Assembly: GCA_038373865.1 (NCBI GenBank)
Contig: JAXGGA010001104.1
Span: 65,001 to 129,000, forward strand
From: Uloborus plumipes
Lineage: Eukaryota > Arthropoda > Arachnida > Araneae > Uloboridae
Direction: 5' to 3'
Length of the DNA: 64,000 nt
A program made the position numbers and the translations under genes. The notes under the pieces are model-generated. The model was given only the letters and a program-made list of their open reading frames with translations. It was not told the DNA's origin and ran no database searches. Shown here piece by piece: positions 35,748 to 47,769 of the stretch (position 1 is its first letter; every line of letters starts with the position of its first letter).

Positions 35748-36520
35748 TCGCTAGCCGGGTACCCGTCTCTACCAAGGATTCTGCTGGGCAGGGTGTTTTA
35801 GTGAAACTCATTCATAAATTTTCAACCATCTATATACATAAATGTAGCTACTTCCGTAAACAATGGCTATTTTTTCTGTCTGAATAGAATAAAACAACTG
35901 TATTACACACCCTAAATACAAATGCAAGTTACAAATAATGTTTTGGAAAAAAAGGAAATGTTAAAAGCTTGGGCATATTGTAATGAATACATATTTACAG
36001 TATCAATAGATCTAGAGCTAAGCATTTCCAAATATTGCACATTTAATAGGTCCCATATTAAATAGGTCCCAATCCCACTTTAGAGACTAGTTATGCAGGG
36101 CCTCTTGATAAACTACATTCTTTGTCCTGCCGCCTGGTGAGTTAATGGTGAGTCACCTGGTTAGATATTACTGGCACTGATGACTATAAAAATTCTAAGA
36201 AAGCTATAAATTTCATACTTACTCCAGGCAGGCCTTGGTTCAAAATTTTCATTATGATCACTATTAATATTGTTGTTGCAAGGCAACAAATTTTTGCAAC
36301 AATGGACTGAAAATTTAATCATTTAATGGGGAAACTATATGAAATTTACTGTTTTTTATAATAACTTTTTAAAACTAAGTTTTTTAGAAATAAATTATAG
36401 CCTATCCTGATTCCTGGTAATGTAGTTATCTACGGTGAAAAAATGGATAAATTCGGTCCAGTAGTTTTGAAGATTACCCTGGACATACATACAAAAGCAG
36501 TCATTTATGTATATAGATTA
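35748..36520 (+). mobile_element. retroelement-like fragment, second copy type
   Basis: Starts gctagccgggtacccgtctc and ends with taaattatagcctatcctg.., a cggtccagtagttttgaag phrase, acatacatacaaa and tatatagatta. The taaattatagcctat block and the AGATT tail are shared with the fragment at 4937-6821, so the two belong to related families (RTE-like or Penelope-like from memory). No reading frame remains. Confidence 0.5.
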
Positions 36521-38213
36521 AATAAAAACATTTGAATTTAAACCGCAGACCGCGGGCGATAATGAACATAATTAGTATTGTTTACAAAATACCCTTGAGC
36601 TAATTAAAATAAGATTTTTTAAAACTTTTTCTACATCTCTTTCTCGAAACGTTTGTTTAAAGTGAATCCTTCACTTAAGACCTAAATTTATATTGGATTT
36701 CAATTTCATATTAGAGCTCCTTTTCCAAATTTTTGTTTCTAAATAGTGATTTAGAAACGTTTTCATCAAGAAAATAATACAATGTAAGAAAATTCCGAAC
36801 CATCACAGAGTATTTTCGGGCAACGTTCCGTGATTTCTCAGGTTTCCACCAACCTCATGCGAAAATCAAGTATTTTTGCGAAACAGTTTCCTGAATTACT
36901 AAAAGTTGCATGAATGCAGACTTCCCACTCTTGGGAAACTATTTTTAGTTACAAATGTCAAAATACACTCAACGTTTTCGTTAAATGTTTTCCCAACAGC
37001 TCAATTACTGCCATTTCAGACGGACTGAACCCCAAAGGAGGGCAAACTGTAGTCTCTGGATACTGTAGCTTTGCAAAAATCGCTGGCAAATAAGCTGATC
37101 TGCTCTTGCTTGCAATTTCGCATAAGCTTTAGCCACATTTGCTAAAATGCTGCATTATCTATAACTGAAATGTATGTTTATATTCTTAGAAGGTATCTGA
37201 TTCATTCTAAAAATATGACCGGCTTTTATTCGGATCGTTTTTGAATTCTTCAGGTAAATTTCAAGAAGTTCGCTGATTTTTACCGGGGAACTTTAGTATT
37301 TTCTGCCGGATATGTTGCTGGCAGAAATTAGGCGCCTATTAGCTTTCCACTATTTTTAGGAACGTATCTGAATTTGTTTACGGTGCACTATTAACGAAAA
37401 TGAATCTTCCAAACTTTGCGAAAGATTTTTTTTTTCGTCGACTGTAAACTAAAACTGCAACAACAAAAATGACATTTTTAATGCCTACATTCACATGGTT
37501 TATTTGTATAAATACAAAACATGGCTTCCTAGCATACAGAACTACTTTGTTGATTAATGACTCCTAACTCAGCAAAATGTTTTGTTTTGTTTTGTTTTGT
37601 TTTTGTTTTTTTGCTAGCTCTAACCTGGAGTAGAAAATTGACAAAGAAACACACACAAATGGACAGTAAATTTGTTGAGGGGAATCAAATGGAAAAAAAA
37701 ATTATGGAAACCAAATAGTGCTTTAAAACTACTGAACATAATTACTTAAATTTAATTTTGTTTTGGGAGGAAAAAATTCCTGTAATTTCTTGCTTGCCTT
37801 GATTTCGGAATTATCTGGTATAAATAGCATTTATATTTCTTTTTAAACACCTTAACAAGTTATCGTAAACAATCAATACTTTTCGAGAATATACCTTAAT
37901 CACAGTACCTCAAAAATGACCAAACGACCAAAAATTTTTTATTGCTTATTTCAAAAGTAAAAGTTATTTAAAACACTTGGCAAAAAATAGCATTTCTCTA
38001 GCTCAATTATTTAAAAAGTTATGAGTGACTTTAGGGCATGCACGATATGAGTTCTAATGGGAAATGAAAACTTTAAAGTGTTTCTTCTCGATGATCAGTT
38101 TTCAGTGTTTCCATGTTACTGGAAACGCTAAGGAATTTTTTCTATTAAAGATACAACTTTAAAGCAATATTTTTTGCACTCAGGATAATATATTTAACAA
38201 AACTGTGCATTGA
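36521..38213. other. unassigned AT-rich DNA
   Basis: A TTTTG microsatellite lies at 37577-37612. No genes or terminal repeats recognised. Confidence 0.4.
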
Positions 38214-38217
38214 ATAA

Positions 38218-38840
38218 GGGTCATTCCATGAAAATGTCAACCTCAGCCGAAGAAAAAAAAAATACCGAATTAAAAGAAGCAAAAAAAAAAAAATGAATAA
38301 ATACATAAATAAAAATTATACAACATAAGAAGTTAGAAAAATAGAAAAAGTATTGTAATTATCACTGAGATTAGCCATAATAAATAGTTTGTAATGTGTC
38401 TATACTGCTTATTATTCGATGGTTACGTTAGTCACGTTACGTTAGTCACACTCCATCTTGAGTAAAAGTGACACTTAAGACTAAAAAAATTAAGATTCAA
38501 TAAATGTGTTTTGTGTTTTTAAAAGAAAACTTTACACATTTTTCAAATGTATCATTCAATTTTTAACACTTGCTTAACTTTGAGAAATTTTTGCCTCACA
38601 ACATGAGCATTAATTTTCACTGTTGAAAAAATGTTACGTTAATCACACTGCTACTTTGGTTGAAAAAATATCTCCTGTCAGTAATTTTGTTTTAAATTCT
38701 TAGTAGAAATAATACATAGATACTATGTATATTGTAAATCCATCAGTAAAACTAAAAAATATTTTTTATCCTTTAAGTTACAAGTAAACACAGTTACAAA
38801 ATCAGCTCTGAATGTTACGTTAGTCACTATGGAATGACCC
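38218..38840. mobile_element. GGGTCATTCCA element 1 (623 bp)
   Basis: Inverted ends GGGTCATTCCAT and ATGGAATGACCC, with ATAA on both sides (38214-38217 and 38841-38844), a 4-bp duplication. GTTACGTTAGTCAC or a one-base variant occurs at 38422, 38436, 38633 and 38813. Shares left-end (atgtcRacctcagc) and right-end sequence with element 2 at 39842. No coding capacity left. Confidence 0.7.
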
Positions 38841-38844
38841 ATAA

Positions 38845-39841
38845 GTATTTGATAAATTACTTTTGGGGGGGGGGGGCTTGTTAAACCTTTAAAAACAAAA
38901 TTTTCTAAATTTTTTTACATAATAGGTCACAAAATCTTTCCAATCAATATATAAGAAATTGATTGCACAGATTTTTAGAGGTCATTCTTGTTATCATTTA
39001 GCATAAAGAAATTTCGAAATAAGTGCAAAAACAAAAAAGCCTTAGGGTTTTGAAAAAATTGAAATTTTCTTAAATTTGTCAAATTTTCAAAAAAACTGAG
39101 CAAAATTTTTAATGTTTGAAAATAAATTATTGATTTTTAAACAAGTTTTAAACAGAAACAAAGATTTCAAAGAATTATGCTTTTCACATAAATTAAAGAA
39201 AATTGTTAAAAAGGTACTGTAACCCCTTAAACTTCTTCCACGTAAATTTAGTGTTTTATGATTCTATAAAGAGGTAAACCAAATGAAATTATTCCCAATT
39301 CTTAAAACAAACGACACAATGATAGTAATTTCAAATTTGAATAGACTTTTTCTTTTTTTTAGATAGAATATTTTGAAATCGGAGCACAAAATGAACGCAT
39401 AATTGGGGGAGATAAACAAAGATAGTGAATGTACCTGGCATTTAATAACTGCAATTTGTGATGTCACTTCTCCTTTATTACTTTCTTCAATTTAGGAAAT
39501 TCCACTCTCATGGAGTCAAAAAAAAAAAAAAAAAAAAGCATAGTTGCAGAAAAAGAAAATTGTGTCTACCATTATTATGAGAATAGTGCGAGGTTATAAA
39601 TTTTATTCTCCAAAAAATATTTTTGCATTAAAATTGTTTTTTCCATTAAAGGAGTTTTTTCTGTGTAAGTTTATTATATTTATTTCTGTAGCATTTTGTT
39701 CAAAATTGGTCATCATATGTATATTTTCCAAATAAAGATAAATCAAGCACTTACTTTCGATGTATTTTATGACAAAAATCATAGTAACATTTAAATAAGG
39801 AAATAAATTATAACTTAAACATCTAAATTTTATGGAGTTGC
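38845..39841. other. AT-rich DNA between two related elements
   Basis: Contains a G run (about 38865), long A/T tracts and an A run at 39520-39537. No gene seen. Confidence 0.4.
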
Positions 39842-41634
39842 CGGTCATTCCATGGAAATGTCGACCTCAGCATCAGATTTTTTATTCCCAAGGGACAGGC
39901 TAGATTTTTCTTGTGTAATATAAAAATGTATGCCAATTTTAAAAAGAACTACGTTTATTATGAATGTTCGTGACTGCCGTCTTTACACAATTTATGAGAT
40001 AAGAATTTCAATTAGTTTGATTATTTTATATTTTATATTTTGTTACATTAGTCACAAAAATATGCTATTTTCTATTTTGAAATAAAACCAAAAAAATATA
40101 CAAGTTAAAACCTTTTTTCTTGCATCTGTATCATAGCAACATAAAGTGTACAAAACATTATTTTAAATATAGCAGACAAAAAAAAAAGAATAAGTTGAGC
40201 CATGACTAACATAACATTTTAAATGTAACTTGAGTAACATTTGGAAAAATGACTGCTTTATTTTAAGACTTATTTAATTTAATGTTCATTTGTATTTACG
40301 ATTTTGAATGAATATGCATGCTAAACTGATTTAAAATCTTTGGGTTACAAAATAGCTCTAGTAATTTAGCCATGCAGACCTTCTATTTAAAGACGGCCTT
40401 TTTAAAAGCTTTTTTTGAAGGGACATTCTGCTAATTTAAAGAAAAATTATTATTTACCAGAAAGAAGATGAGTAAATCAAATTCAGTTTTCACATGAATA
40501 TGCATCCAACTCAAGAATCCGAACTAGAGAATTGGGAAAATAAAAGGACAATCTTAACAAAGGAGAACTTGTATATTTTATAGAAAATGTCTCCATTAAA
40601 CATCAAAATGAAGTAATGGCAGCTCACTGGAAAACATTTGATGATGTTACATGCTACAGTGACAATAAACGCCGCTGTTGCATATTATAAAAAAAGCATG
40701 AAGGATAATTTGGAAATTTAAACATTTGCTATGATATCTGGAACTAAAATGCCTTCTGCAAAGTGACCTGGGAAAAATATTTGAGCATTTTGTTCAGTAT
40801 TACATTTTAATTTAGGATATACAGCACCATTCGTTTGACAAATCAGTAAATCCTAAAGAATAATATGTCGTTGAAAAGTACTACGGAGTTTCTTTTAAGA
40901 TAACTAGTAGATCGGCAGAATACTTGAATTTTGCGAAACTATCAACTTGTAATAAAATTAACTTAAAAAAAAATGAAGTGTTTAATTAACTTAAAACTAA
41001 TGTTATTCAGTTAGTAAAAATAGTTTTTTTTTGGCAGATTTAAAAATAGTTAATTAAAGGGAATCTTTCCACTCAATTTATAACCCTAATTTAGAAAAAA
41101 AAAGGAAAGTCAGGAACAATAAATGCAAAGTAAAAAGGTTCAACGTAAAGTGTAAAAGTAGTTAGTGTAAGTTTCAGATATTAGTTATAATATTTTTTTT
41201 TTCATATACATGAATTGCTTGTTATTCGATTGTTACGTTAATCACCCACAGTATTAAATAAAAGTACCGGTAAGAACTATAAAAAAAACAGCTTTAATAA
41301 ATGTGTAATTTTTTTACAGTAGATTGTGTATCTTTCAAAAATACATCAGCCAAGTTTAAATGCATGCTTTACTTTCAGAAAAAAATTACCTCGTTACATA
41401 AGCATAGTTTTTCAGGGTTACAAAAATGTTACGTTTCTCACGATGCTGTTTTTGCTGAAAAATACCTATCAGCAGTTATTTTACCTCAAATTCTTGGTAG
41501 GAATGACACATATTGATTATGTACATTTTAAATCTGCAAATTCAACCTTAAAATAGTCTTTATACTTTAGGTTTTAAATAAAAGCAGTTAGAAAATCACT
41601 GAAAAATGTTACATTAGTCACTACGGAAAGACCC
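39842..41634. mobile_element. GGGTCATTCCA element 2 (about 1.8 kb) with protein remnant
   Basis: Left end ..GGTCATTCCATGGAAATGTC and right end GTTACATTAGTCACTACGGAAAGACCC-like match element 1. The motif GTTACRTTARTCAC or a variant occurs at 40043, inverted near 40203, and at 41232, 41428 and 41608. The last 200 bp align loosely with the last 200 bp of element 1. The middle keeps a translatable remnant with QNEVMAAHW. The target duplication is not preserved (ttgc versus taac). This looks like a longer, older copy of the same family. Confidence 0.65.
40568..40690 (+). pseudogene. internal remnant of transposon protein (QNEVMAAHW motif)
   Basis: The plus-strand frame beginning at 40568 reads LVYFIENVSIKHQNEVMAAH, then WKTFDDVT and further residues, before frame-breaking stops from about 40687. 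A phrase of the form EN-x(2-4)-Q-[ND]-E-V/I-x-[AS]-x-HW is what I recall from the middle of the same uncharacterised protein family whose C-terminus carries WHFFATSHGK. Further decayed frames continue to about 40950. No start codon, no intact domain; clearly a pseudogene. The assignment rests on memory of the family. Confidence 0.45.
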
Positions 41635-44600
41635 TAACCGAAATAATAAATAACATCTTCAAGAGTTAATCCATTTGTAAACTTTTTGGAAGTAAATTTT
41701 AAGCTTTGATTAAAAAATCTTTGATTAACTTATTTAAAATAAAATATCCAATTGATAAACATATCGCTCCTGTGAATATATGCCGTAATAAGGACGCTGA
41801 CTAAAGGTTTACTTCGATATAAACATTAAATTTGCAAACATTTTGAAAATTATTCGCCCGTAACCAGTTTAATGAAATAAAAACTTTGAAAAATATTGAA
41901 CCGTAATTAAATAAGCAGCAGTTTAATTCTAAATAAAAATATAATAAAATTGAAACACAAAACGTTAAAATTATGTAATTTAAATCTTTTCTTGAAGTTC
42001 CTTTTCACACAATTTTCATTTTAGTTTGAATTTTAGTATGTCAGAACAGAACAAAAATGTATACAGCATACATTTATTGAATTGGAAAAGTGTTCAAACC
42101 AGGTAAAGTGAGAACTGATGGAGAGAATTACAGCTATCGAAGGTTGAAAAAAATTTTCACCACAATTGCTTTTTCTTTTTTTAATAAGTAGAAAGGAATA
42201 AGTTAAACTTAACAGATTTTATTAACAGTACACAGAGTGCAGAAAATTTTAAATGTAAAATAAAAAATAAATAAAATTAAACTAATGAAGAAAAAATTAA
42301 ATTGAAAAACAAACTCTTATAGAGATAATTCAATTTTCCCTTCAACCAACCCTTTCTGAACAACATTTTTTTTTTTAATCTAAGGAAACAATTTTTCCCT
42401 TCCAAATCTCAATCAAGGGAGACCATATGAAGCATACCTAGCTACTTTTTTTAAAGACTTACTGCTGCCGGCAGATACGAATGTGCCAAATACGTCACAA
42501 CGTTGTATTGTGCAATAACTCACTTAGCAACCGAGGTAAAATAATTCTGAAGGTATGTGCCGAATTCGGCACGCATGACGTTAAAGGGTTAAATCATCCT
42601 TTCACAATTTTTATTTTATTTCAAGTTTTAATGTGTTATGAAAAAAGTGTATGCAGTCTATATTTACTTCAGTAGGTATCGTATTTTATGTAGCTTTTTA
42701 TCTCAACGAATAGATAACAGTTTAAGCAGCATATTATCAGTTTACCAGAAAAAGCCTGCACTGAATTTTCTGGATTAAATGGAACTCGGAAAGCTCAACA
42801 GCCTGATGCTGATAAAATTGAAATTGGATCAATATTGTTTTAAAAACCTCATTTATAAATTAATTTTCAAGTAATCATGTTTCGGTGCTATGGAAATATT
42901 AACATCTATTAAATATTTCATCCATTGTATGCTAAGTGATACTGATGCTTTGTTTCGGACATGAAATCAGTTGCATTGATTGAACACGTGAAATGAGAGA
43001 CAACGGATTTCAGATTTCAATATGGAGGAAAACAATCAAATCCTTATCCATCAAGCACCAGGATCCTTATCCTTCAAGCACCAGGAATCCGTTGATAGAT
43101 TATGTACCGGAAACAGGGCTCCACCGAAACAGAACACCAATTCAGCGACGACAAAGCTTATAGCCATCGAAGAAGCGAAGCAGTTCTTGTTCCATTTTTT
43201 TTGGTGGTTTACCGGTAGAAAAAGGGCAAGCGCATAACACACACCATTCACATAATGCCAAAATCATCAATTTGCTCGCTAAAAGGAGCAAATGTTCCCA
43301 GAAAAAACTCATTGCAGGAAATGCGGACCTGTTGGACTCGTGGCCTCTATTGTAGCACCCATCTCGATCCCCGACGATGATAAAAATTTCAGTCACCATC
43401 TGCTTGGCTCCAGTACTTTGGGCTATAGTCCGTGCTGGAGAGACTACCAGGAGATAGCATCTCGCCAATTGTGTCCGAGGGCCCAACGGTGAAAAGCGGG
43501 CATAGGACTGGGAGGTTTTATTTTTGTTATTATATTATTACCCCAGAGATTATTATTGATCTTTACCCGGCGAGGTGCTTGGGAAATGTGTGGTCAGGAT
43601 TTTGGGAACCGCCGCCTCCATTAACCGCTGATGTCTTTCGCAGGATGCAACTCCCCCTTTTAGAACGAGGTGATCCTTATCTTCCTCGCAGCTCCTCTTG
43701 CTCCAATCTGTTCGGGGATGTTGCGCTGGGCTGGCGTATCACCTGCAGCGAAATTTCGAGCGTCTTCCAGATTTCGGGCACAGATTTTAGGATTGTGTTT
43801 TGGGATAAGACTCATCTGATAGCCTTATCTGAAGTTATATTATTTTGATTTGGATCTGCTTAAATGGCCGGAACGATGTCTTTATTCAGCTTCTTTCAAC
43901 AAGGAAATTGGATTGAATCTGAGATTGCTGAGGCTAATTCACCAAGTGCTTCGCGTGTCCCTTAGATTGATCTCTGGTCGGATAAGTAAAATAATCTAAT
44001 TTCCTGACACTTCGATTTCAGCTTCCTTTTAGAATCTTAACTTTCACATACGACTATTATTCCTGTCTGAGAGAGAGAAAAAAAGTGGGGAAGACAGCAC
44101 CATTCAGTATCTTCAATGTCTATAACAACTTCCGCTCGTAAAACACTTTGGCATGGTAGTGAGAGGATACCATTATGTCCTAAATAACCCGGCATTGTTG
44201 GTGCCTTCTCAAATGTTCATCTATGACATTTTTTCATCACTTATACATTTTTTTAATCAATCAATCAATTATTTGTCGTACAAAATGGGATTACTGTAAT
44301 TGCTCGAGAACATTTTTTTCATGAAATTCGTTTTCTTTAAAAGAAATTTTATTTAATACAAAAAGGGAACTTAAGCTTTAAAATTAGAGTAAAAAAAAAT
44401 CTAGCATATTATTTAAATTAGAGTTGAGAAAGCAAATTCGTTATTTCACCTTGTGAGGTTTCAGTTATGGTTGTTCAAAGTTTTAGTAACTTTCTAGACT
44501 ATATACTACGTGAAAGTAAAAGAAAATAAAACATATATTTTTTTCGTTACAAGTTACGAAAAATTCTTATATTGAAGCAAATATTAGAAATTTTAATTCA

Positions 44601-47349
44601 CTATTTCTCATAGAGCAAAAACGCATTTAAACTTTAAAAGTGAAACCACGGCTAAAAATCTTTAAGTCTAAAACAACATTACTAAATCATTTAAAAATAT
44701 AATTACTAAAGCACTAAGTGAATCAGAATGTAAGCTTTAATACCAGTATGATTCTTTGCTCTCAATCACTTCGTTTCTTGTCATCTGTCTTGCATTCAGA
44801 AGATATTACTCCCTGCGTCTATCTGACAGTTATGAGAACATGCATCATAATTTCTTTCAAGACTTTCAAATACGTCTGTCATCTCTTTCTATAGACGTGT
44901 CTTTAAGATATCACCAGGTGAATAAGTACACAAGCAAGCCATTGGACTTTCCCTTTTCCTCTAGCAATCATATGCTATAGGATTCAGGGTAAATTACAAT
45001 CATGGTAATTTCCCTCAGTAACGTTGACATGTTTGAATTGCAATTTATTTTCTTTATTTCAGCAAAATTAGTTATTATTAATTTTTAAAAATTGACACAA
45101 TTAAAATTGAAGTGAAAGCTAAAAAAATTACAGATTTTTGAGCTTTAGAAATCAGCTTTAAATGTGAAAAAGGTTGGTTTGATATAATTTGCAATTTTAA
45201 TTAATTAAGAGAATACTGATAAAATATTAGAAAGAAGATGTTGGTATACGGAAAAGGGAGGCTCTTGTAGTTCTGGATGGAGCTTCTTGTTAACTTTGCT
45301 TTATTTCAATTTGTCGATTCAACTTCTCTTTTTACATAAAACTGTTTTTATCCTTTTAACAATTAGTTAACGATAATGTTTTCCTTTGTTTTGATTTCTC
45401 CTATAGCAATTGTCTAGTATAAAACATCTAAAACCTAAATCTATACCATAAATTTTTATAAGAAAGTAGATTGAAAAAGGAAACATGAACCAGTGAATTA
45501 CTAATTTTAACTGCAAATTCGTTAGTTTAATTTATTTTTCTCTTTTTAAAACCTCACTTCTTTTTAAGCTTAAGGCTTTCCTTTTAAAGTATTTTTACAA
45601 TCAAAATAAAAATATTTTGAACTTTTTTTTGTAATTATTTCCTTACTAACAAAAACGAAATACATCAAAATTGTAAATTATTCCATTTTATACAATAATT
45701 TGCTCTTCTTTGTCTGATTGATGGATTGCAATACCTAAGCATTTTTAAAACACTCCATTCATAATTGACCCTTTTATCAAAAAAATGTTTAGAAGGATTG
45801 TTGTTAACACCTAATATAATGAACATTAATGCGCTGCTCATGTTCGAGAATTAATCCCATCGATCAAAATAATCTTGTCAAGAATCTTAGCAACCTCAAA
45901 CGTAAAAGACTAATTCTAAAATGATCACAATAGGATTGTCCTCGTTGATATAGAATGGCAGGAACAACGAACAAATGCCTTAGAAGAAAGTAATTGGTTC
46001 ACAAAAATGCGAAAATAGTCACGAAACTTTGATTTGAATTAATGCCATCAATTTCTAATGTTTTCTTTTATTTTTACCTGTTTTTTTTTTCTTTCGCACC
46101 CGTGCGATGAGATTGATTCCAATAAGCAGGGAGAAATTACCCGCGCAATGTGTATGATACCATGAACCGGATACGCGTTTGTTTCTGGTTGAAATTACGT
46201 CATAATTAGAAATTGCGGTATCGGATTGATAGATTTTCTTTTATTTGCCCATCTAACAAACAAAAAGCAAGCCATTTTCAATCTTTTCGTACCAGACGCT
46301 TCACATCATTCGCTTAAAAAAATCTCCATAAAAATCAGAATTAAAACTAAATCTATCTAAAGCGCGACAGAAGAAATCAAAAAGCTACTATGAGTGAAAC
46401 TACCTCAGTTCAGGCATTAAGGATTGTTTTTAATTTGTTGAAATATATTGTTTGTTTTAATGTTTAGAAAAATAAAATTCAATCAAACGGCTCAACGAAA
46501 AAAAAAAAAAAAAAATAATAATAATAATTAATTTCTATTATTCACGAATTCTTTCTGAAGTAATTTTGTATTCATAGCATCATAAATTGCTTGCACAACC
46601 TCCGTTTCATGTTAAAATTATCTCTTGTTTAGCTAAAAATTTACTAAAAGAAGCGTAAATAAATATACTTGATCCGTATACAACGACATGGATTCAAAAA
46701 CTTTAAAATTGAATCGATTGAGAACACATGAAAGTGCTAATTTCAATAGTGATGTATAACTGTTACAAGTTTTCAGGTCAAAAAGATTTATAATTTATGT
46801 TTCACAAAATGGTTAAGAAGCGTGGATTGTCAGCTTTACTCAGAAAACAAATTCCCTTATTCGTGAAAACTATTGAAAATCCCTTTCTGCAGGAAGTTTT
46901 ATGCAGATATGAGTATTTGTTATTTAGAACCAAATTTTGGAAACTGAAAAAAGTCTTTTCTTCTTTCTATAGTTAATGAGATACATTTTGCGAAATCATA
47001 AGTGTACTTAGTACTTATACACACCTGAATACTTAGAAGAAAGTACATACCGAGTACTTTGGGTCATGATTTTACAATTGGATTTCAATACCTTCTTATT
47101 TCAGAGCGAAATTTTATGCTTCTTATCAAAACTGAAATTACTGCTACAAGTGAAGATCTCGAAAATGAAACCAAAAATCCAGAGTTTTGTTTGAGATATC
47201 TTAATTTGCACGTTCTATTAACAAAGACTGAAGTTACGGCAAAAATTTGAAGTTATTACAATGCATTGCTCCACGAAAATAAATACTTTTGAGATTGTAC
47301 ATCGATTTGAAAATGTTCGGTTATCCATCAATATTATGCAGTTTATCAG
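41635..47349. other. unassigned DNA with a large GC-richer island
   Basis: 43020-43850 is the largest GC-richer block outside the repeats, with open frames of 114-138 residues on both strands (for example 43432-43848 plus) and no recognisable domain. A smaller block at 46080-46210 (cgcacccgtgcgatgag.., ggtatcggattgat) is also unlike its flanks. No terminal repeats. These could be conserved regulatory elements or remnants of an old gene. The remainder is AT-rich. Confidence 0.3.
42557..42592. mobile_element. isolated piggyBac-like terminus with palindrome
   Basis: A perfect 16-bp palindrome GTGCCGAATTCGGCAC (42557-42572) is followed by GCATGACGTTAAAGGG and then TTAA (42589-42592). GGG next to TTAA preceded by a subterminal palindrome is how some piggyBac-derived MITEs end. 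No left terminus was found nearby. Confidence 0.35.
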
Positions 47350-47357
47350 TCATGGTT

Positions 47358-47402
47358 AATTTCTTTTAACCATGGTGGTTAAAAGAAATTTAACCACCAT
47401 GG
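47358..47402. repeat. overlapping alternative hairpins
   Basis: AATTTCTTTTAACC (47358-47371) pairs with 47377-47390, and CCATGGTGGTTAA (47370-47382) pairs with 47390-47402. The two foldings exclude each other. It lies 20 bp upstream of repeat copy C and may be a local duplication product. Confidence 0.8.
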
Positions 47403-47421
47403 TAGAATTTTATTCCATATA

Positions 47422-47769
47422 CACAGTAAAAAACAGATGTTGCTTTTGCAGTATAATACAGCTAATTTTGTAGCAACAAACTAAAAATTGCTAATTTTAG
47501 AGTAATAAACTGCAAGATTTCTAATTTTACACTAATTCACTGTAAAATTGCCGCTTTACCGAAATAAACTGTAAAATTGCTAATTTTACAATTTATTACA
47601 CTGCATTTTAGTTTTAAACTGGAACCTCTACTGCCAGTATTATACTGTTGTTTTTACAGTATAGTACAGCTAATTCTGTACAGTTTATTGCTGTGTATTT
47701 TACAGTTTTAAACTGAAACCTCTGCTGCCAGTATTATACTGTCAGAACAGCACTTTATTTTTTGCAGTG
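47422..47769 (+). repeat. palindrome-rich CACTG..CAGTG repeat, copy C
   Basis: Starts CACAGTAAAAAACAG and ends ATTTTTTGCAGTG. Internal modules and the ggaacctctactgccagtattatactg phrase match copies A and B, same orientation. Part of the module is duplicated (two ..cctctRctgccagtattatactgt phrases). Confidence 0.75.

Noticed and set aside
27824..42588. One 14.7-kb piggyBac element between TTAACCCTTTAA at 27820 and TTAAAGGGTTAA at 42581
   Set aside because: The ends match over only about eight bases, and the interval holds many unrelated elements and ordinary DNA; coincidence is more likely.
43432..43848. 138-residue frame as a gene
   Set aside because: Open on both strands because of GC-richer composition; no domain or homology that I recognise.
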